A stretch of DNA of 64,000 nt from Dictyobacter vulcani. GTDB taxonomy: Bacteria; Chloroflexota; Ktedonobacteria; Ktedonobacterales; Ktedonobacteraceae. Within the stretch, counting starts at the first letter, position 1, and every line of letters starts with the position of its first letter. Under the pieces are notes generated by a model. It saw only the letters and a program-made list of their open reading frames with translations. It ran no database searches and was not told the origin of the DNA. Positions 1 through 9,723 of the stretch are shown here, piece after piece. The position numbers and the translations under genes are program-made. The stretch is from positions 1 through 64,000 of the forward strand of contig NZ_BKZW01000005.1 of NCBI RefSeq assembly GCF_008974265.1, in the 5' to 3' direction.

Positions 1-137
1 TCCATCAGCTGGTCAATATGGCGCCAACCACGCAGATTAAAATAGCCCACACAGAAATCAGCCCGCTCAGATATCTTCAGCGTATCTTGCAGTGCACCGA
101 GTAATGATTGTTCAATATTATCAAAAATACGTGGCAT
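1..137 (-). CDS. N-terminus of a PLD/helicase-type defence protein (runs off window)
   Basis: The ATG at 137 starts one base after the TAG of the methylase gene upstream, so the two are probably translationally coupled. Only about 45 residues are visible. The segment RADFCVGYFNLRGW resembles the N-terminal phospholipase D-like domain of large helicases that sit beside Eco57I-type methylases in restriction or defence loci. No helicase motif lies inside the window, so the helicase part is inferred from the family pattern and neighbour. It could also be a stand-alone PLD nuclease. Confidence 0.55.
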   Translation of the reverse strand, partial: MPRIFDNIEQSLLGALQDTLKISERADFCVGYFNLRGWRHIDQLM

Positions 138-3100
138 CTATTCTTCTCTCTCGTCGTTAGCATCACGGCCCATACGATACTTGATGTCATAGTTGACAAT
201 GAAATCGATCTCTTCATCTGTAAAACCGTAGTGCTGGCCAAGCACATAGTCTATCTCGTCGATGATTGATTTGGAATGGCGCGGATAAAATTCTTCATAT
301 GTTATTTTTCCTGTGAGTTTAGAAACTTTGTCTTTCTCAGTTTTGTGGAATTTATAATCTTGCATCAGTTTTGACGCAAGATTTGTTAATAATTTGTGAT
401 GGTCTTCCCGTAAATTTGAAATTGATAGCGGAAATTCTCTCAGATCCGAAGGATTTAAATCCCTTCCATTTGTTGTTATGATAAAATACCAATAAAAGAG
501 TGTGCTGCTTAATACACTAACTGCAATATCTCTTTCTATTTCTGTGTTAAAATATAGATAACTCTCCCGACTAGATACCCCTTCCTGTCCATTTACTACA
601 AAGCGAGGTTGGAATGTTGTAAAAATTTTCCAGTAACGTCCTCCTCCTATTCGATAAAATAACTTAATTAGAGTTTTAGCTTGTAGTGAACGTCCAAGGA
701 TGCCTTTCGAAGTGAACATTTTTTCTATTATAGAATGTTCTAGATTCGAGCTTAGTTTGGGTAAAGTGTAAGAACGTAAGGGTTTGGACATGCATTGATA
801 AGTAGTATTATTAAATAATATTGTTCTTTCTGATGCACTCCACTTTCGTAAGCCGGTTATCCAATGTTTCCCATTATTAACAGTTCCTTTTGCAGTCAAT
901 GATATGGTGAGGAGTACTTCGGCCCCTGAAAATAATTTCGAAGGCCTTTCGGCATATATACTATGCCAACTCATCGCAACTGAATGTATAATCTTATTTT
1001 GTAAAATACTCATTCTCTGAGTACAAACTAAACTGATAGGCACAATAAACCCTTGTCGCCCTATTTTTTTCAATAGTAGGATAGAACGCTCCATAACAAA
1101 AGCATATAAGTTTCCGCATGACTCTGTTTGATATCCATAAAGCATATACTCTTGACGAACCTTACTATACTCTATATATGGTGGATTTCCAATAATCACA
1201 TCAAATCCACCATTATCCATTATTTCATAGAATTCGATCCACCAGTGAAATGGTTGGTGAGTTTTAAGCCATTTTTCATAGCTCTTCTTATAATTATCTT
1301 CCTGGGGCATGTTGTGGTGGTCAATACCATACTCATATGCGAGATAAGGATTGAGATCTGCTCTAAGTTTCTTGAGTTTATTGCGTAGCAATTGTTTATG
1401 TTCTTGTAGGGATTTTATTTTGTAATCCGTCTGGAGGCTAGGCTACGGAAGTGTTTTTCACTTCTCTCGATATCTTTGGCTTGCTCTTCTATACTGGCAA
1501 GTGATGCACCTAATTCTGAGCCAGCGAAAACGTTTTGGCCTATGATACGTCTTACATCTTCCAGGTTAGTATAACCGATCAGCGTGTTGCCAGCCATTAC
1601 GTTGAAATCGATGTCTGGTAGGGGTTCTAGCTCGTCAGGCTTTTCGATTTGGGCGACTAGCTTGAGGAAGAGGCGTAATTTACAGATCTCTACGGCTTCA
1701 TCCATGATGTCAACGCCATAGAGATTATTAATGACGATTGATTTCAGGATGAAATATTGCTGACTGTGGTGCTGATCAACACGAGCAAGGATAGTACGGA
1801 ATCTGTCTATGCGGTTGTATATTTTACGCTGGGAAGCTGGCAAAGCAGCGTCCAGGCTTTCGCGCTCGGTAACCAATGTGCGCATGCGTTTTAAGCAGGC
1901 TTCATAGAGTGGCTTGAGGATGTTGAGGGCGGCAAAGAGGAATGCGCCAGAGCCGCAGGTTGGATCAAGTACCGTGACTTTCTCAATGGCATTATAAAAA
2001 GCCTGCAGTAAGTCTGTTCCTTCACAATAGGTAATCACGTCTTGCGCGAACCTGGTTATATCCAGATTATAGGTAATCAGATCGTTGATCGAGGTGATAT
2101 CCCCTGAAGCCATTTTCATACGCACATCTTCATAGCGCTGACGGCGGGCAACCACTTCACGCCAGATCTCCGTTGGAAGAGCATGGGTTTCTGGAGCGAC
2201 CTTATTCCATAGCGTGCGTTGGGAAATATCATGAACGCCTGCTTCGATCTCTGCTGGCAGTGGTTCATTTGCACCCCGCGAGACCGCTTCATAGATATAG
2301 TCGTCTGGATTATCGCGTAAAAGGGACCAGACCGGGCCATCAGGGGTGAAGGCAATCGGACATTGCTCGGCAGCTTTTTCAAACAGGAAGGGGATGATCG
2401 TGTTTTTGCTGATGTATTCGGTGATATCTTCCTTAGTGTAATAAGCGCCCATCTGCTTCTGGTTGATATACTTCTCAAAAATATAGCCCAGCACATCAGG
2501 ATTAATCTCATTGCCTTTGCGAGCCGGCCGATCATCCAGATACCAGTCAAAGTCTTCAAAGAAGGAGAAGAGCTTTTCGAAGGCCTCATCGACAATCTGA
2601 AGGTCAGTATATTTATGCTCCAGCATATGCACATCAAAGAGACCGCCATTGATATAGGGGATATTACCAATAAGCTGTTCTAATTCAGGCTCACGATCGA
2701 GTTCTGGCTTATTCAGACCCTCATGAAAGAGACGACGCAAGAAATAGCGATAGAAGGTGTAGAAGACATCATTGCCTTTAAGGGATTGGGTCAGCTGCAT
2801 GCGCTTCTGTAAGTAATCTTTGTCGCCATCCAGGTGATGCTTACTCGTGTTATCTAACAGTCCTTTTTTCTGGATAAAGTACACGAACATCAAGCGGTTG
2901 AGCATTAGCGAGGCATACCATTCACGATCTTCTTTGTGCTCCTCATCATCAGGAATACCCTGGATGTGACCAAGAAAACTGCTATGCTCTTTCTTGAAGC
3001 GCTCATAGAATTTTGTGGTGACCTTATCGACATCAAAGCCGCTCTTGATGCGCCCATAGGTGCCAATAACATCGACATTATCCTCTTCCTCGATCCCAAA

Positions 3101-3514
3101 GGCGATCTTTGCGAGTTTCTGGCTCAGGAGTTCAGCGCTCTGTCCTTGATAAAGTTTGTTAATACGCGCCGCCGCTGGTTTGCCAGCCTCGCGTTTAACC
3201 CATAACCAGACTTGATTTGTATGGTTGGCATCCAGAAAAATAACGATTTTCTCGTGGGCATATGGTTCTAATAAGCGATCAAGTTGCTTGAGTACCGTAT
3301 CTTCAGCAATTGGACCATCAGTAAATGTGCAAGTATAGACCTTAAAGCCACCTTTTTCCGCCAGGGGCTCAAAAATATAATCTCGTCCCTTATAAGGAAT
3401 AGAAAGGGCAGACCCCTTCAAACGGTTCCAGCCTAATTCTTCAAAAAAAAGATTTTTTAGATTACCAGCCACCAACTGTTTTTTGATTTGCTGAACATTC
3501 ACTTTTGTTATCAT
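138..3514 (-). pseudogene. Eco57I-like type IIG restriction-modification methylase, frame broken once
   Basis: Two reading frames, 3514-1415 and about 1440-138, make one protein of 1125 residues if one base is added near 1436-1440 (a GCCTCC stretch). Past the break, the second frame reads without a stop upstream of its own first start codon, as expected of a single gene. The first part carries methyltransferase motif I, DPTCGSGAFLFAA, and the second carries the N6-adenine catalytic motif NPPYIEY with the usual GNLYAFV segment after it. The N-terminal region, where related enzymes hold nuclease or accessory functions, shows no clear PD-(D/E)XK. The length fits single-chain Eco57I-like enzymes. 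It lies directly upstream of the helicase-type gene, so the pair may be a two-gene defence module. The break may be a sequence error rather than decay. Confidence 0.8.
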
Positions 3515-3715
3515 CAGAGAGACTTCCTTGCTAAATAGAAATATATATTATTAGTGCACTTATTATCCCTGGACCATATGTATCTCTTCTATAATAATAT
3601 GCAGCTATATCTTTGTAAAGGATAAACGTGATGTATTTGAATGGAGCCAAAAAGAAGTATCTATACTATGTTATACTTTGGGCGTTGTGATAGATGGCGT
3701 GAATGGAAAGGAGCT

Positions 3716-4293
3716 ATGGTGGTGGCAATAAATCCACAGCATGGTGTTCCTGTGACGGAAGAAGGTTTTGAGCAGCTGATCAGCCTTGAAGGTCCGTATC
3801 GGTATGAATTTATTGATGGGTTCATGTATGATATGACCGGATCCTCTCCAGAGCATGCTGATATTAGCTCCAACCTTGAATACCTGCTGAAAGAGCAACT
3901 GGAAAGAAGCGGGCCGTGTCGTGTCTATCGAGCGCTGTACGTGTTTATTCCTGGTCAGCCGTCGGTGGTTCCTGATGTTGTTGTCACCTGCGATATTGGT
4001 GATCGAGATAAAGAAAAACGCATGCGACCCTTCAAAATTCGTTCCCCACTGATTGCGATCGAAGTTCTTTCCCCAGTACAGAAGCTTATGATCGAGTTGA
4101 GAAGTTCGCTCGCTATCAACATTCTCCCACATTAGAAGTTTATATGCTTGTGAGCCAGGATGAAAAGCATGTTGAAGTGTATAGCAGATCAACTGGTTGG
4201 GTACAGGAGCGTTTCCAGGGAGATCAAATGATTGAACTGGACCAACTGGACTTAGAACTGCCGTTAAGCTCAATTTATGAAGGTGTTTTATAA
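3716..4293 (+). pseudogene. Uma2-family (DUF820) putative endonuclease, one frameshift
   Basis: The start at 3716 is chosen because AAAGGAG lies just upstream; a longer frame from 3641 has no ribosome site. The first frame runs to about 4078 (RYEFIDGFMYDM, then VPDVVVTCDI and IAIEVLSP) and continues in the next frame as STEAYDRVEKFARYQ to TAA at 4291-4293. Adding one C to the CCCC at about 4074-4077 gives an intact 192-residue protein of normal Uma2 length, with the conserved EVLSPST-Y-R-K core across the joint. Uma2 proteins have a PD-(D/E)XK-like fold, are very common in Chloroflexota and cyanobacteria, and have no settled cellular role. Confidence 0.8.
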
Positions 4294-4679
4294 AGCTTGG
4301 CGAATCATGTTTGCGCATGCCGTCGCTGGCAAATCGAATTAACCGGGAGCAGCAGGAAACGATTCGTCATAAGACTCTTTATCTATTGCACAACGATAAA
4401 TTCATATTAACCACTATGATTTAGCGTCACTCAGGGCTTTCCAGACATGGGATTATATCTTTACCACAAAGCAGCAGCGGCGGATACTCTAGTTGAGAGA
4501 GTACCCACCACTGTTCCCCTTCCCTGGTTTAAACTGATCCATCGATCCTTACGTTGGTGCATATGGGGGCGAAAATGTCGGGCGCTCGATTTGACAGCTC
4601 CAGGTTATTTGCTATACCATGCTGTACGCACATTCGGAATTCGCGCTCCAGCCCTGAGGAGCAAGAGTGAGGTAACTAC
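4294..4679 (+). other. Intergenic stretch before pabB
   Basis: Nothing recognisable was found over about 385 bases. A 35-codon open frame at 4317-4424 lacks a ribosome site and resembles nothing I know. The pabB promoter should lie here, but no convincing -35/-10 pair stands out. Confidence 0.4.
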
Positions 4680-6563
4680 ATGTTTTCTATCCAATCGGCG
4701 ACAGACTTTGTCCAGCTATTACAAACACAGGACCCCCTCGTTCTACTGGAGAATACCCTGGGAGGACAGGGAGATGGGTGGGATTATCTCTTCATCGACC
4801 CCATACATACGCTACAAATTTATCAGGCAAGCGAGTTTCTTCCATTGCTTGAGACCATGCAGAGATATATCCAGGAGGGCTATTACCTCGCCGGTTATTT
4901 CGCCTATGAATGCGGCTATTTTTTAGAGAAACTAGAGAAACTAGAGAAACTGTGCAGGCACGACTATAGAGATGAGCACGCGCCTCTCGCCTGGTTTGGG
5001 GTTTACCGCCATCCCTATCGCGTCAATACTGCTATCCGACAGGCGGGTTGGCAGGCCTACGCCCTGACTCACCAGGATGAGATGGACTGTGAAGCTCAGG
5101 ATGTGCGTTTCGATCTCGATGAGGAGACGTATCGCCAAAAAGTTGAGCGGGTTCGTGAACACATTCGCGCCGGAGATGTCTACCAGATCAATCTGACTGG
5201 ACGGACGCATTTTCGCTTTGGGGGCTCGCCGCTGGCTCTATATGCGCGTCTGCGCCATGCCCAGCGTACGCTCTACAGCGCCTATATTCGCACCGGTGAG
5301 AGGACTGTTTTGAGCTTTTCGCCAGAGCTATTTTTCCGCCTGGATGGGCAACATGTGACAACCCGCCCCATGAAGGGCACAGCTCCACGGGGGCGTACGC
5401 TGCTGGAAGACGAGCAGCAGGCTACCTGGCTACGCGGCGATACCAAGAACCGAGCAGAGAATATCATGATTACGGATCTCTTACGCAATGACCTGGGGCG
5501 TGTGTGCAAGATTGGTTCGGTCACCGTTCCGCACCTGCTACAGGTCGAAACCTATGAGACTGTTCTGCAAATGACCTCGACCGTTACGGGCGAGCTGGAG
5601 CGTGGGGTCAGCCTGGCGCAGCTCTTTTCCAGTCTCTTCCCGTGTGGCTCGGTGACGGGTGCGCCCAAGCTCAAAGCTATGGAGATTATTGGCCAGTTGG
5701 AGGAGACGCCACGGGGCGTCTACACCGGGTCCATTGGCTACATCGCGCCTCCAACAGCACAAAAACCACAGCAGGCTATATTTAACGTGGCGATTCGCAC
5801 CATTGAGCTTGAGTGTGGGCAGGGCATTATGGGCATTGGTAGTGGCATCGTCTACGACTCGCGGGCTGCTGAAGAGGCTGCTGAATGTGCGGTCAAGGCC
5901 CGCTTCTTGACTACGCGAGCGCAAGAGTTTGCCATTTTAGAGGCCATCCTCTGGAATGATGGTTATCATCACCAGGAGAAGCACCTCAAGCGTATGCAGG
6001 CCTCGGCTTGCTATTTCGGTTATCGCTGGGACGAGGAGCGTATCCAGGTGCTCTTACACCGGCAGTGCCGCGAGATGACGCCGGGTCGTATCTACAAAGT
6101 ACGCGTACAGTTAGAGCGCGACGGCAGGGTTACCTGCGAGAGTGTGCAGGTTCCGAAGCTGCAGGAAGAGCCATTGAGGGTCATCGTTAGCGCCGAACGG
6201 ATCAATTCACAGGATCGCATGTATTTCCATAAAACCACGCAGCGGCCCCTCTATGAGCGTGCTTTCCAGTTCGCACGGCAGCATGGGTACGCCGATATCC
6301 TGTTTCTCAACGAGCGAGGCGCAGTGACTGAGGGCGCGATAAGCAACATCTTTATTGAGCGTGATGGCAAGTTGCTTACCCCGCCAGTAGCCTGCGGCTT
6401 GCTTCCAGGGATTGCGCGCCAGTGCATCTTGGAGGAGCATTCCAACGCACAGGAGGCCATTCTCTCCCTGGACGATCTCCTGACAGCGGAAAAGGTCTAT
6501 ATCTGCAATGCCATTCGTGGCCTGCGACAGATCCAGGTCGTCCACCTTCGCACTTCGAAATGA
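4680..6563 (+). CDS. pabB: Aminodeoxychorismate synthase component I fused to 4-amino-4-deoxychorismate lyase (PabB-PabC)
   Basis: A 627-residue fusion. Residues about 1-410 are a chorismate-binding enzyme: SPELFFRLDGQ, RPMKGTAPRGRT (the PIAGT-like segment), CGSVTGAPKLKAMEII and GIGSGIVYDS are the anthranilate synthase I/PabB signatures. Residues about 415-627 are a class IV PLP aminotransferase, with the likely Schiff-base lysine in FHKTTQRP (about residue 518) and the cofactor loop TEGAISNIF. Together they would convert chorismate plus glutamine-derived ammonia to p-aminobenzoate for folate. No glutaminase (PabA) gene is nearby, so it must be encoded elsewhere. The ATG at 4680 follows GAGG. 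Residues 83-91 hold a three-copy EKL repeat. Confidence 0.92.
   Translation: MFSIQSATDFVQLLQTQDPLVLLENTLGGQGDGWDYLFIDPIHTLQIYQASEFLPLLETMQRYIQEGYYLAGYFAYECGYFLEKLEKLEKLCRHDYRDEHAPLAWFGVYRHPYRVNTAIRQAGWQAYALTHQDEMDCEAQDVRFDLDEETYRQKVERVREHIRAGDVYQINLTGRTHFRFGGSPLALYARLRHAQRTLYSAYIRTGERTVLSFSPELFFRLDGQHVTTRPMKGTAPRGRTLLEDEQQATWLRGDTKNRAENIMITDLLRNDLGRVCKIGSVTVPHLLQVETYETVLQMTSTVTGELERGVSLAQLFSSLFPCGSVTGAPKLKAMEIIGQLEETPRGVYTGSIGYIAPPTAQKPQQAIFNVAIRTIELECGQGIMGIGSGIVYDSRAAEEAAECAVKARFLTTRAQEFAILEAILWNDGYHHQEKHLKRMQASACYFGYRWDEERIQVLLHRQCREMTPGRIYKVRVQLERDGRVTCESVQVPKLQEEPLRVIVSAERINSQDRMYFHKTTQRPLYERAFQFARQHGYADILFLNERGAVTEGAISNIFIERDGKLLTPPVACGLLPGIARQCILEEHSNAQEAILSLDDLLTAEKVYICNAIRGLRQIQVVHLRTSK
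4926..4952 (+). repeat. Three tandem 9-bp units inside pabB
   Basis: GAGAAACTA occurs three times in a row (last copy ends in G) and encodes Glu-Lys-Leu repeats in the N-terminal part of PabB. The unit is a multiple of three, so copy-number change would keep the frame. Confidence 0.8.
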
Positions 6564-6703
6564 TATACTGATTGCTACCTGCTAGTGTTGCAAAAAAATT
6601 CGCACATCGAGAACCTTCTTCGCGAGTTTGTGGTTTGACGATCTCACGGTGAGCTGATGGAGGACGCGAAGACGGTATATTCCTGAAAAAGGAGAATGGA
6701 AAG

Positions 6704-6904
6704 ATGAAAGCGATTCAATTTGATCAGTATGGAGAACCCACGCAGGTTCTGACGCTGCGGGAAACGTCCATACCTGAGCCAGGTACGGAGGAAGTGCTCG
6801 TTCTGGAGGGATTTCCTTCTTTCATGTCGTCTCAGGCCCAAACGGGGGGACGCCCAAACACCCTGCTGTCTCAGATGGTCTTGCCAGCCGGGAAGTGCCG
6901 CTAA
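6704..6904 (+). pseudogene. N-terminal remnant of a zinc-independent MDR quinone/alcohol oxidoreductase
   Basis: GGAG precedes the ATG at 6704. The first 33 residues (MKAIQFDQYGEPTQVL, then IPEPGTEEVLV) are the typical start of a quinone oxidoreductase-like medium-chain dehydrogenase. After that the similarity stops and the frame ends at residue 66, against about 310-330 in the family. No NAD(P)-binding Gly-rich motif is present. It looks like a truncated relic between pabB and the convergent MFS gene, whose end it overlaps by 4 bases. Confidence 0.65.
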
Positions 6905-8241
6905 TCAGAGAAGGTTTCGAGCGTTCCTACCAAAAACGCTCTTATCACATGTTTCTTGAGCGTGATGGCGGCGAAGAGAGCGATAAAGAGCGCCAGAACG
7001 CCACCGATGGCGAATGAAATCTGCGGCGTAATCCAGTGACTTACCGCCGCCTGGGTGAGCGGCGCGAGCAAGACTGCCAGCGACAGTGCTGATCCACGGA
7101 TACCCATCACCTGTGAGCGATTCTGATCCGTCGTCGCGCTCAGGTAGGCTGTACCCAGCGCTGGAGCCAGCAGTGCGATTCCCAATCCAGTAATCACCGC
7201 GGCGGCGATCAAGAGCGCATACTGATGCAAGAAGAGCATGCCCAGGTTTAGCGCAGATTCAAGGACGCATCCCAGAACGATGAGCGTCTTCTTCGGCAAA
7301 AGTTCGCTGAGGCGTCCCAGCAGCAGAGGGAAGACAGCCAGCGACAGGCCATACATGCTAATGATCAAGCCATACTGAGCCGCGTTATAATGGAGTACCT
7401 TCTCGAAAAAGAAGGGATACTGAGGCAGTGTGAACGGATAGGTAAACGTGATACCAAAGTCTATCAGTACAAAGGCAGCGAAGAGCCACAGTAACTTTCG
7501 CACGCTCTGGGTGCCAGTACTCGCCGCAGTCTTTTCCTGGTTCTGACTGCTCTTCTGTTGGGTAAGAATGCTGGCGCGCACCACCAGGGGCAATGTTTCG
7601 GGCAGCATAACCAGGGCCAGGAGCGAGGCAATCAGAGCCAGGCCAGACGTCAGCAAGAATGGGGTAGTAAAGCCCCAGGCCTGGTAGAGGAAGCCTCCAA
7701 TGCCAGGACCAAGGGCGATACCAGCGGCCTGGGCGGTCGTCATAATACCAATCCAGCGTCCCTGGCGTTTTACCGGCAGGATATCGCCAACCATAGCCAT
7801 TGACGCGGGCATGAAGCCGGCGGCGAGCGCCCCTTCTACGAAGCGCACCACAATAAAGAGAGGTGGCAGGTTGACAAAGGCCAGAAAGACATTGGTAAGG
7901 ACAAAGCCGGATAATGACAGCAAGACCACTGGCTTACGACCGATGCGCCAGGCCAGGGTTCCCATTGGCGTGCTAAAAAGAAACATGCCAAGTCCAAAGC
8001 CCCCCTCCATTAACGCCAGCGTCTCCGCGCCCAATCCCAGTGCCTGCAAGCGCTGAGGGTAGACCGGTATAATAATGCCGAAGCCGGTCATCAACAACGC
8101 GATGCAGGCCGAAAGAAAGGATAGGGTCGCCGTGACCTGTTTCTGTGGCCGCGCGGGCGGTATGAATGCTGGCGCGCTATCTAGCTGTGACTCTCCCGGC
8201 GTTAGATTGAGATTGCCTGTATTTATGGGGGTTCCTTGCAT
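6901..8241 (-). CDS. MFS transporter, DHA1-like drug:proton antiporter
   Basis: A 446-residue protein with about 12 hydrophobic segments after a short hydrophilic N-terminus. The TM2-TM3 loop has a motif A-like GTLAWRIGRKPV, and TM5 carries the antiporter motif C pattern GIALGPGIGGFL, both typical of drug exporters of the DHA1 group. The ATG at 8241 has AAGGA ten bases upstream. A strong GAGGAGG further upstream serves a short overlapping frame (8223-8267) described separately. No substrate can be assigned. It lies between the ThiF-like gene and the pabB region, so export of a peptide product from that locus is possible but unproven. Confidence 0.85.
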   Translation of the reverse strand: MQGTPINTGNLNLTPGESQLDSAPAFIPPARPQKQVTATLSFLSACIALLMTGFGIIIPVYPQRLQALGLGAETLALMEGGFGLGMFLFSTPMGTLAWRIGRKPVVLLSLSGFVLTNVFLAFVNLPPLFIVVRFVEGALAAGFMPASMAMVGDILPVKRQGRWIGIMTTAQAAGIALGPGIGGFLYQAWGFTTPFLLTSGLALIASLLALVMLPETLPLVVRASILTQQKSSQNQEKTAASTGTQSVRKLLWLFAAFVLIDFGITFTYPFTLPQYPFFFEKVLHYNAAQYGLIISMYGLSLAVFPLLLGRLSELLPKKTLIVLGCVLESALNLGMLFLHQYALLIAAAVITGLGIALLAPALGTAYLSATTDQNRSQVMGIRGSALSLAVLLAPLTQAAVSHWITPQISFAIGGVLALFIALFAAITLKKHVIRAFLVGTLETFSD

Positions 8242-8308
8242 AAACTGCGAATCCTTTTATTACTCATGGGTTTGGGCCTCCTCGAATGTTCTGTACTGAT
8301 GCATCAGT
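8223..8308 (-). promoter_or_regulatory. Putative leader peptide and palindromic operator of the MFS gene
   Basis: On the minus strand a 14-bp perfect palindrome, ACTGATGCATCAGT (8295-8308), is followed by GAGGAGG (8277-8283) and an ATG at 8267 opening a 14-codon frame (MSNKRIRSLCKEPP) that ends inside the first codons of the MFS gene. Short leader frames overlapping an efflux gene are known in drug-induced translational attenuation. The palindrome is the right size for a TetR/MarR-type regulator, but no such regulator gene is adjacent. Confidence 0.4.
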
Positions 8309-8368
8309 CAGTCACGCCTGGCAGATGGTAGCTGATGCTCGTTTTTTTGTCCAACGAATCGATACCGT

Positions 8369-9505
8369 CTAGGAATTGGAGGAACTCCTGTTTGCGCACT
8401 GGGGACAGTTGGAAGCGCGTGTCAATGCGCTCGCTGTCAGGGTAAACTGTTGCAGATCGAGCAGATAGCGGTGGTTGTAGGTTGCTGGCGCGGAGTTGCC
8501 CAGCAGATACTTGCAGACCTCAGCGCAGATTAGGTGGGCCGAGAGCGCAGTGACAAAATGGATATTGGGATGACGCAGCCATGCCGCCTGCTCGATCCAG
8601 GCCAGTTCCGCAATGGTCCCCTCATCTGGATCGAGGCTGGTGTATGCACATGCCAGGCAGGCCGTTTGAAAGGGAACCACAAATGGGCCGACTTCAGCCC
8701 CGGCCCCATGATACCCACCAATGATGAATGGGATCTCTCTCTGGAAAGCAGCCTGATTCATCCACTTCGTGATCTCACGAGGCTGATCGGCGCAGAAGAC
8801 GACCAGATCCACCCCCTCGATCAACGCACCGAGCTGCTGCGAGCTCGTGATGGTCTGCTGAACCGGCTCGAACTGCACGTTGGGATTGAAGCGGGCGAGC
8901 TGCTCTGCTGCAGCGAGCGTCTTCGGTTTTCCCAGATCGTTGACCTCATAGAGTACCTGGCGATTGAGGTTTCCCAGTTCGACCTGATCGCCATCCACGC
9001 CGCGTAAGGAGCCGACTCCGATGGCAGCCAGGCCCAGAAGCACATTACTGCCCAATCCGCCCAGGCCAATCACGGCGACACGCGCCTGCTTGAGCCTGGC
9101 TTGAAACACATATTTCTGGGTTCCGCTGGCATCGAGCAGAGAGAGAAAGTGGATCTGACTGTCATAGCGCTCCAGATCGGATGGGAGCAGAGTGGCAGGC
9201 GGCTCAACGGCAGCGTCCTCTATCAAGCCAAAGTGGAGCAGTTCATCCAGCGCTTCACTCACCTCTTCGGCAGTCACCTGGGGGTGCTGCTGTTGCAGTG
9301 TGCTGACAATGTCCTCAAACGAGTGCCGACCATCGAGTTGCGAAAGCAACAGCAGTTGTGCTTCATCGATCTCTTCGAGTATGACTCCGCGTTCCCGCCC
9401 ATAGTGAACACTGATCGTTTGCTGGGAATGGGAGGAGGATGCAGGCTGTGCACCAGGGTGTTTGACATGGAGAAATCGTTTAAAACACGGTTTGGTAAAA
9501 GGCAT
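8369..9505 (-). CDS. ThiF/E1-like adenylyltransferase with PqqD/RRE-like N-terminal domain (RiPP/TOMM type)
   Basis: The start is placed at 9505 (MPFTKPCFKRFLHV) because AAGGAAG lies six bases upstream; a TTG at 9604 would add 33 residues but has no ribosome site. Residues about 35-95 (VILEEIDEAQLLLLSQ, then a DGRHSFEDIV segment and a C-terminal GLIED) match the PqqD/RiPP-recognition pattern. The rest is an E1-like domain: GLGGLGSNV nucleotide loop, DQVELGNLNRQVLY, an acidic adenylation loop, and paired cysteines (ACLACAY and NCPQCAN) that probably bind zinc. Such fusions occur in thiazole/oxazole and related peptide-modifying pathways, where they present the precursor to a YcaO enzyme or adenylate a peptide end. 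No YcaO gene is in the window. Confidence 0.78.
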   Translation of the reverse strand: MPFTKPCFKRFLHVKHPGAQPASSSHSQQTISVHYGRERGVILEEIDEAQLLLLSQLDGRHSFEDIVSTLQQQHPQVTAEEVSEALDELLHFGLIEDAAVEPPATLLPSDLERYDSQIHFLSLLDASGTQKYVFQARLKQARVAVIGLGGLGSNVLLGLAAIGVGSLRGVDGDQVELGNLNRQVLYEVNDLGKPKTLAAAEQLARFNPNVQFEPVQQTITSSQQLGALIEGVDLVVFCADQPREITKWMNQAAFQREIPFIIGGYHGAGAEVGPFVVPFQTACLACAYTSLDPDEGTIAELAWIEQAAWLRHPNIHFVTALSAHLICAEVCKYLLGNSAPATYNHRYLLDLQQFTLTASALTRASNCPQCANRSSSNS

Positions 9506-9547
9506 GCTTTCTTCCTTACAAACTTTCTCTTCAGCGTCAAAGCGGAG

Positions 9548-9596
9548 GCAGATGATCCCCTGCCAGCCTATGTCCTGAACTGCCTGGATCATCTGC
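9548..9596 (-). promoter_or_regulatory. Stem-loop between peptide frame and ThiF-like gene
   Basis: GCAGATGATCC (9548-9558) and GGATCATCTGC (9586-9596) form a perfect 11-bp inverted repeat. It lies after the small peptide gene and before the chosen ThiF start, where a partial terminator or mRNA-stability element could raise peptide over enzyme levels. No T-run follows. Confidence 0.45.
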
Positions 9597-9625
9597 TTTT
9601 CCAAAACACTAAAAGTCTTTGCTAC

Positions 9626-9655
9626 CTATGATACAACTACCTATGATACAACTAC
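9626..9655 (+). repeat. Perfect 15-bp tandem duplication
   Basis: CTATGATACAACTAC occurs twice without a gap. The stop codon of the 23-residue peptide frame on the minus strand (9652-9654) lies in the copy nearest to it. Confidence 0.85.
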
Positions 9656-9723
9656 GTTGGAGCATAAGGCGAGAGGCGCGGTAACTCTTTCGACGAACAA
9701 CGTCGAATGTGTAGCTTTTTCAT
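9652..9723 (-). CDS. Putative 23-residue precursor peptide
   Basis: A 24-codon frame on the same strand as, and about 150 bases upstream of, the ThiF/RRE gene. AAAGGAA lies six bases before its ATG. It starts MKKLHIRRCSSKEL and ends PRLSPYAPT: a basic N-terminal half with one cysteine, then a Pro/Ser/Thr-rich end. Size, position and the RRE-containing neighbour fit a RiPP precursor. I know of no family match, and a frame this short can arise by chance, so the call rests on context and the ribosome site. Confidence 0.42.
   Translation of the reverse strand: MKKLHIRRCSSKELPRLSPYAPT

Noticed and set aside
4447..4926. 159-codon open frame on the plus strand overlapping the pabB start
   Set aside because: No ribosome site, Arg/Ser/Cys-rich translation without family likeness, and it overlaps the well-supported pabB gene.
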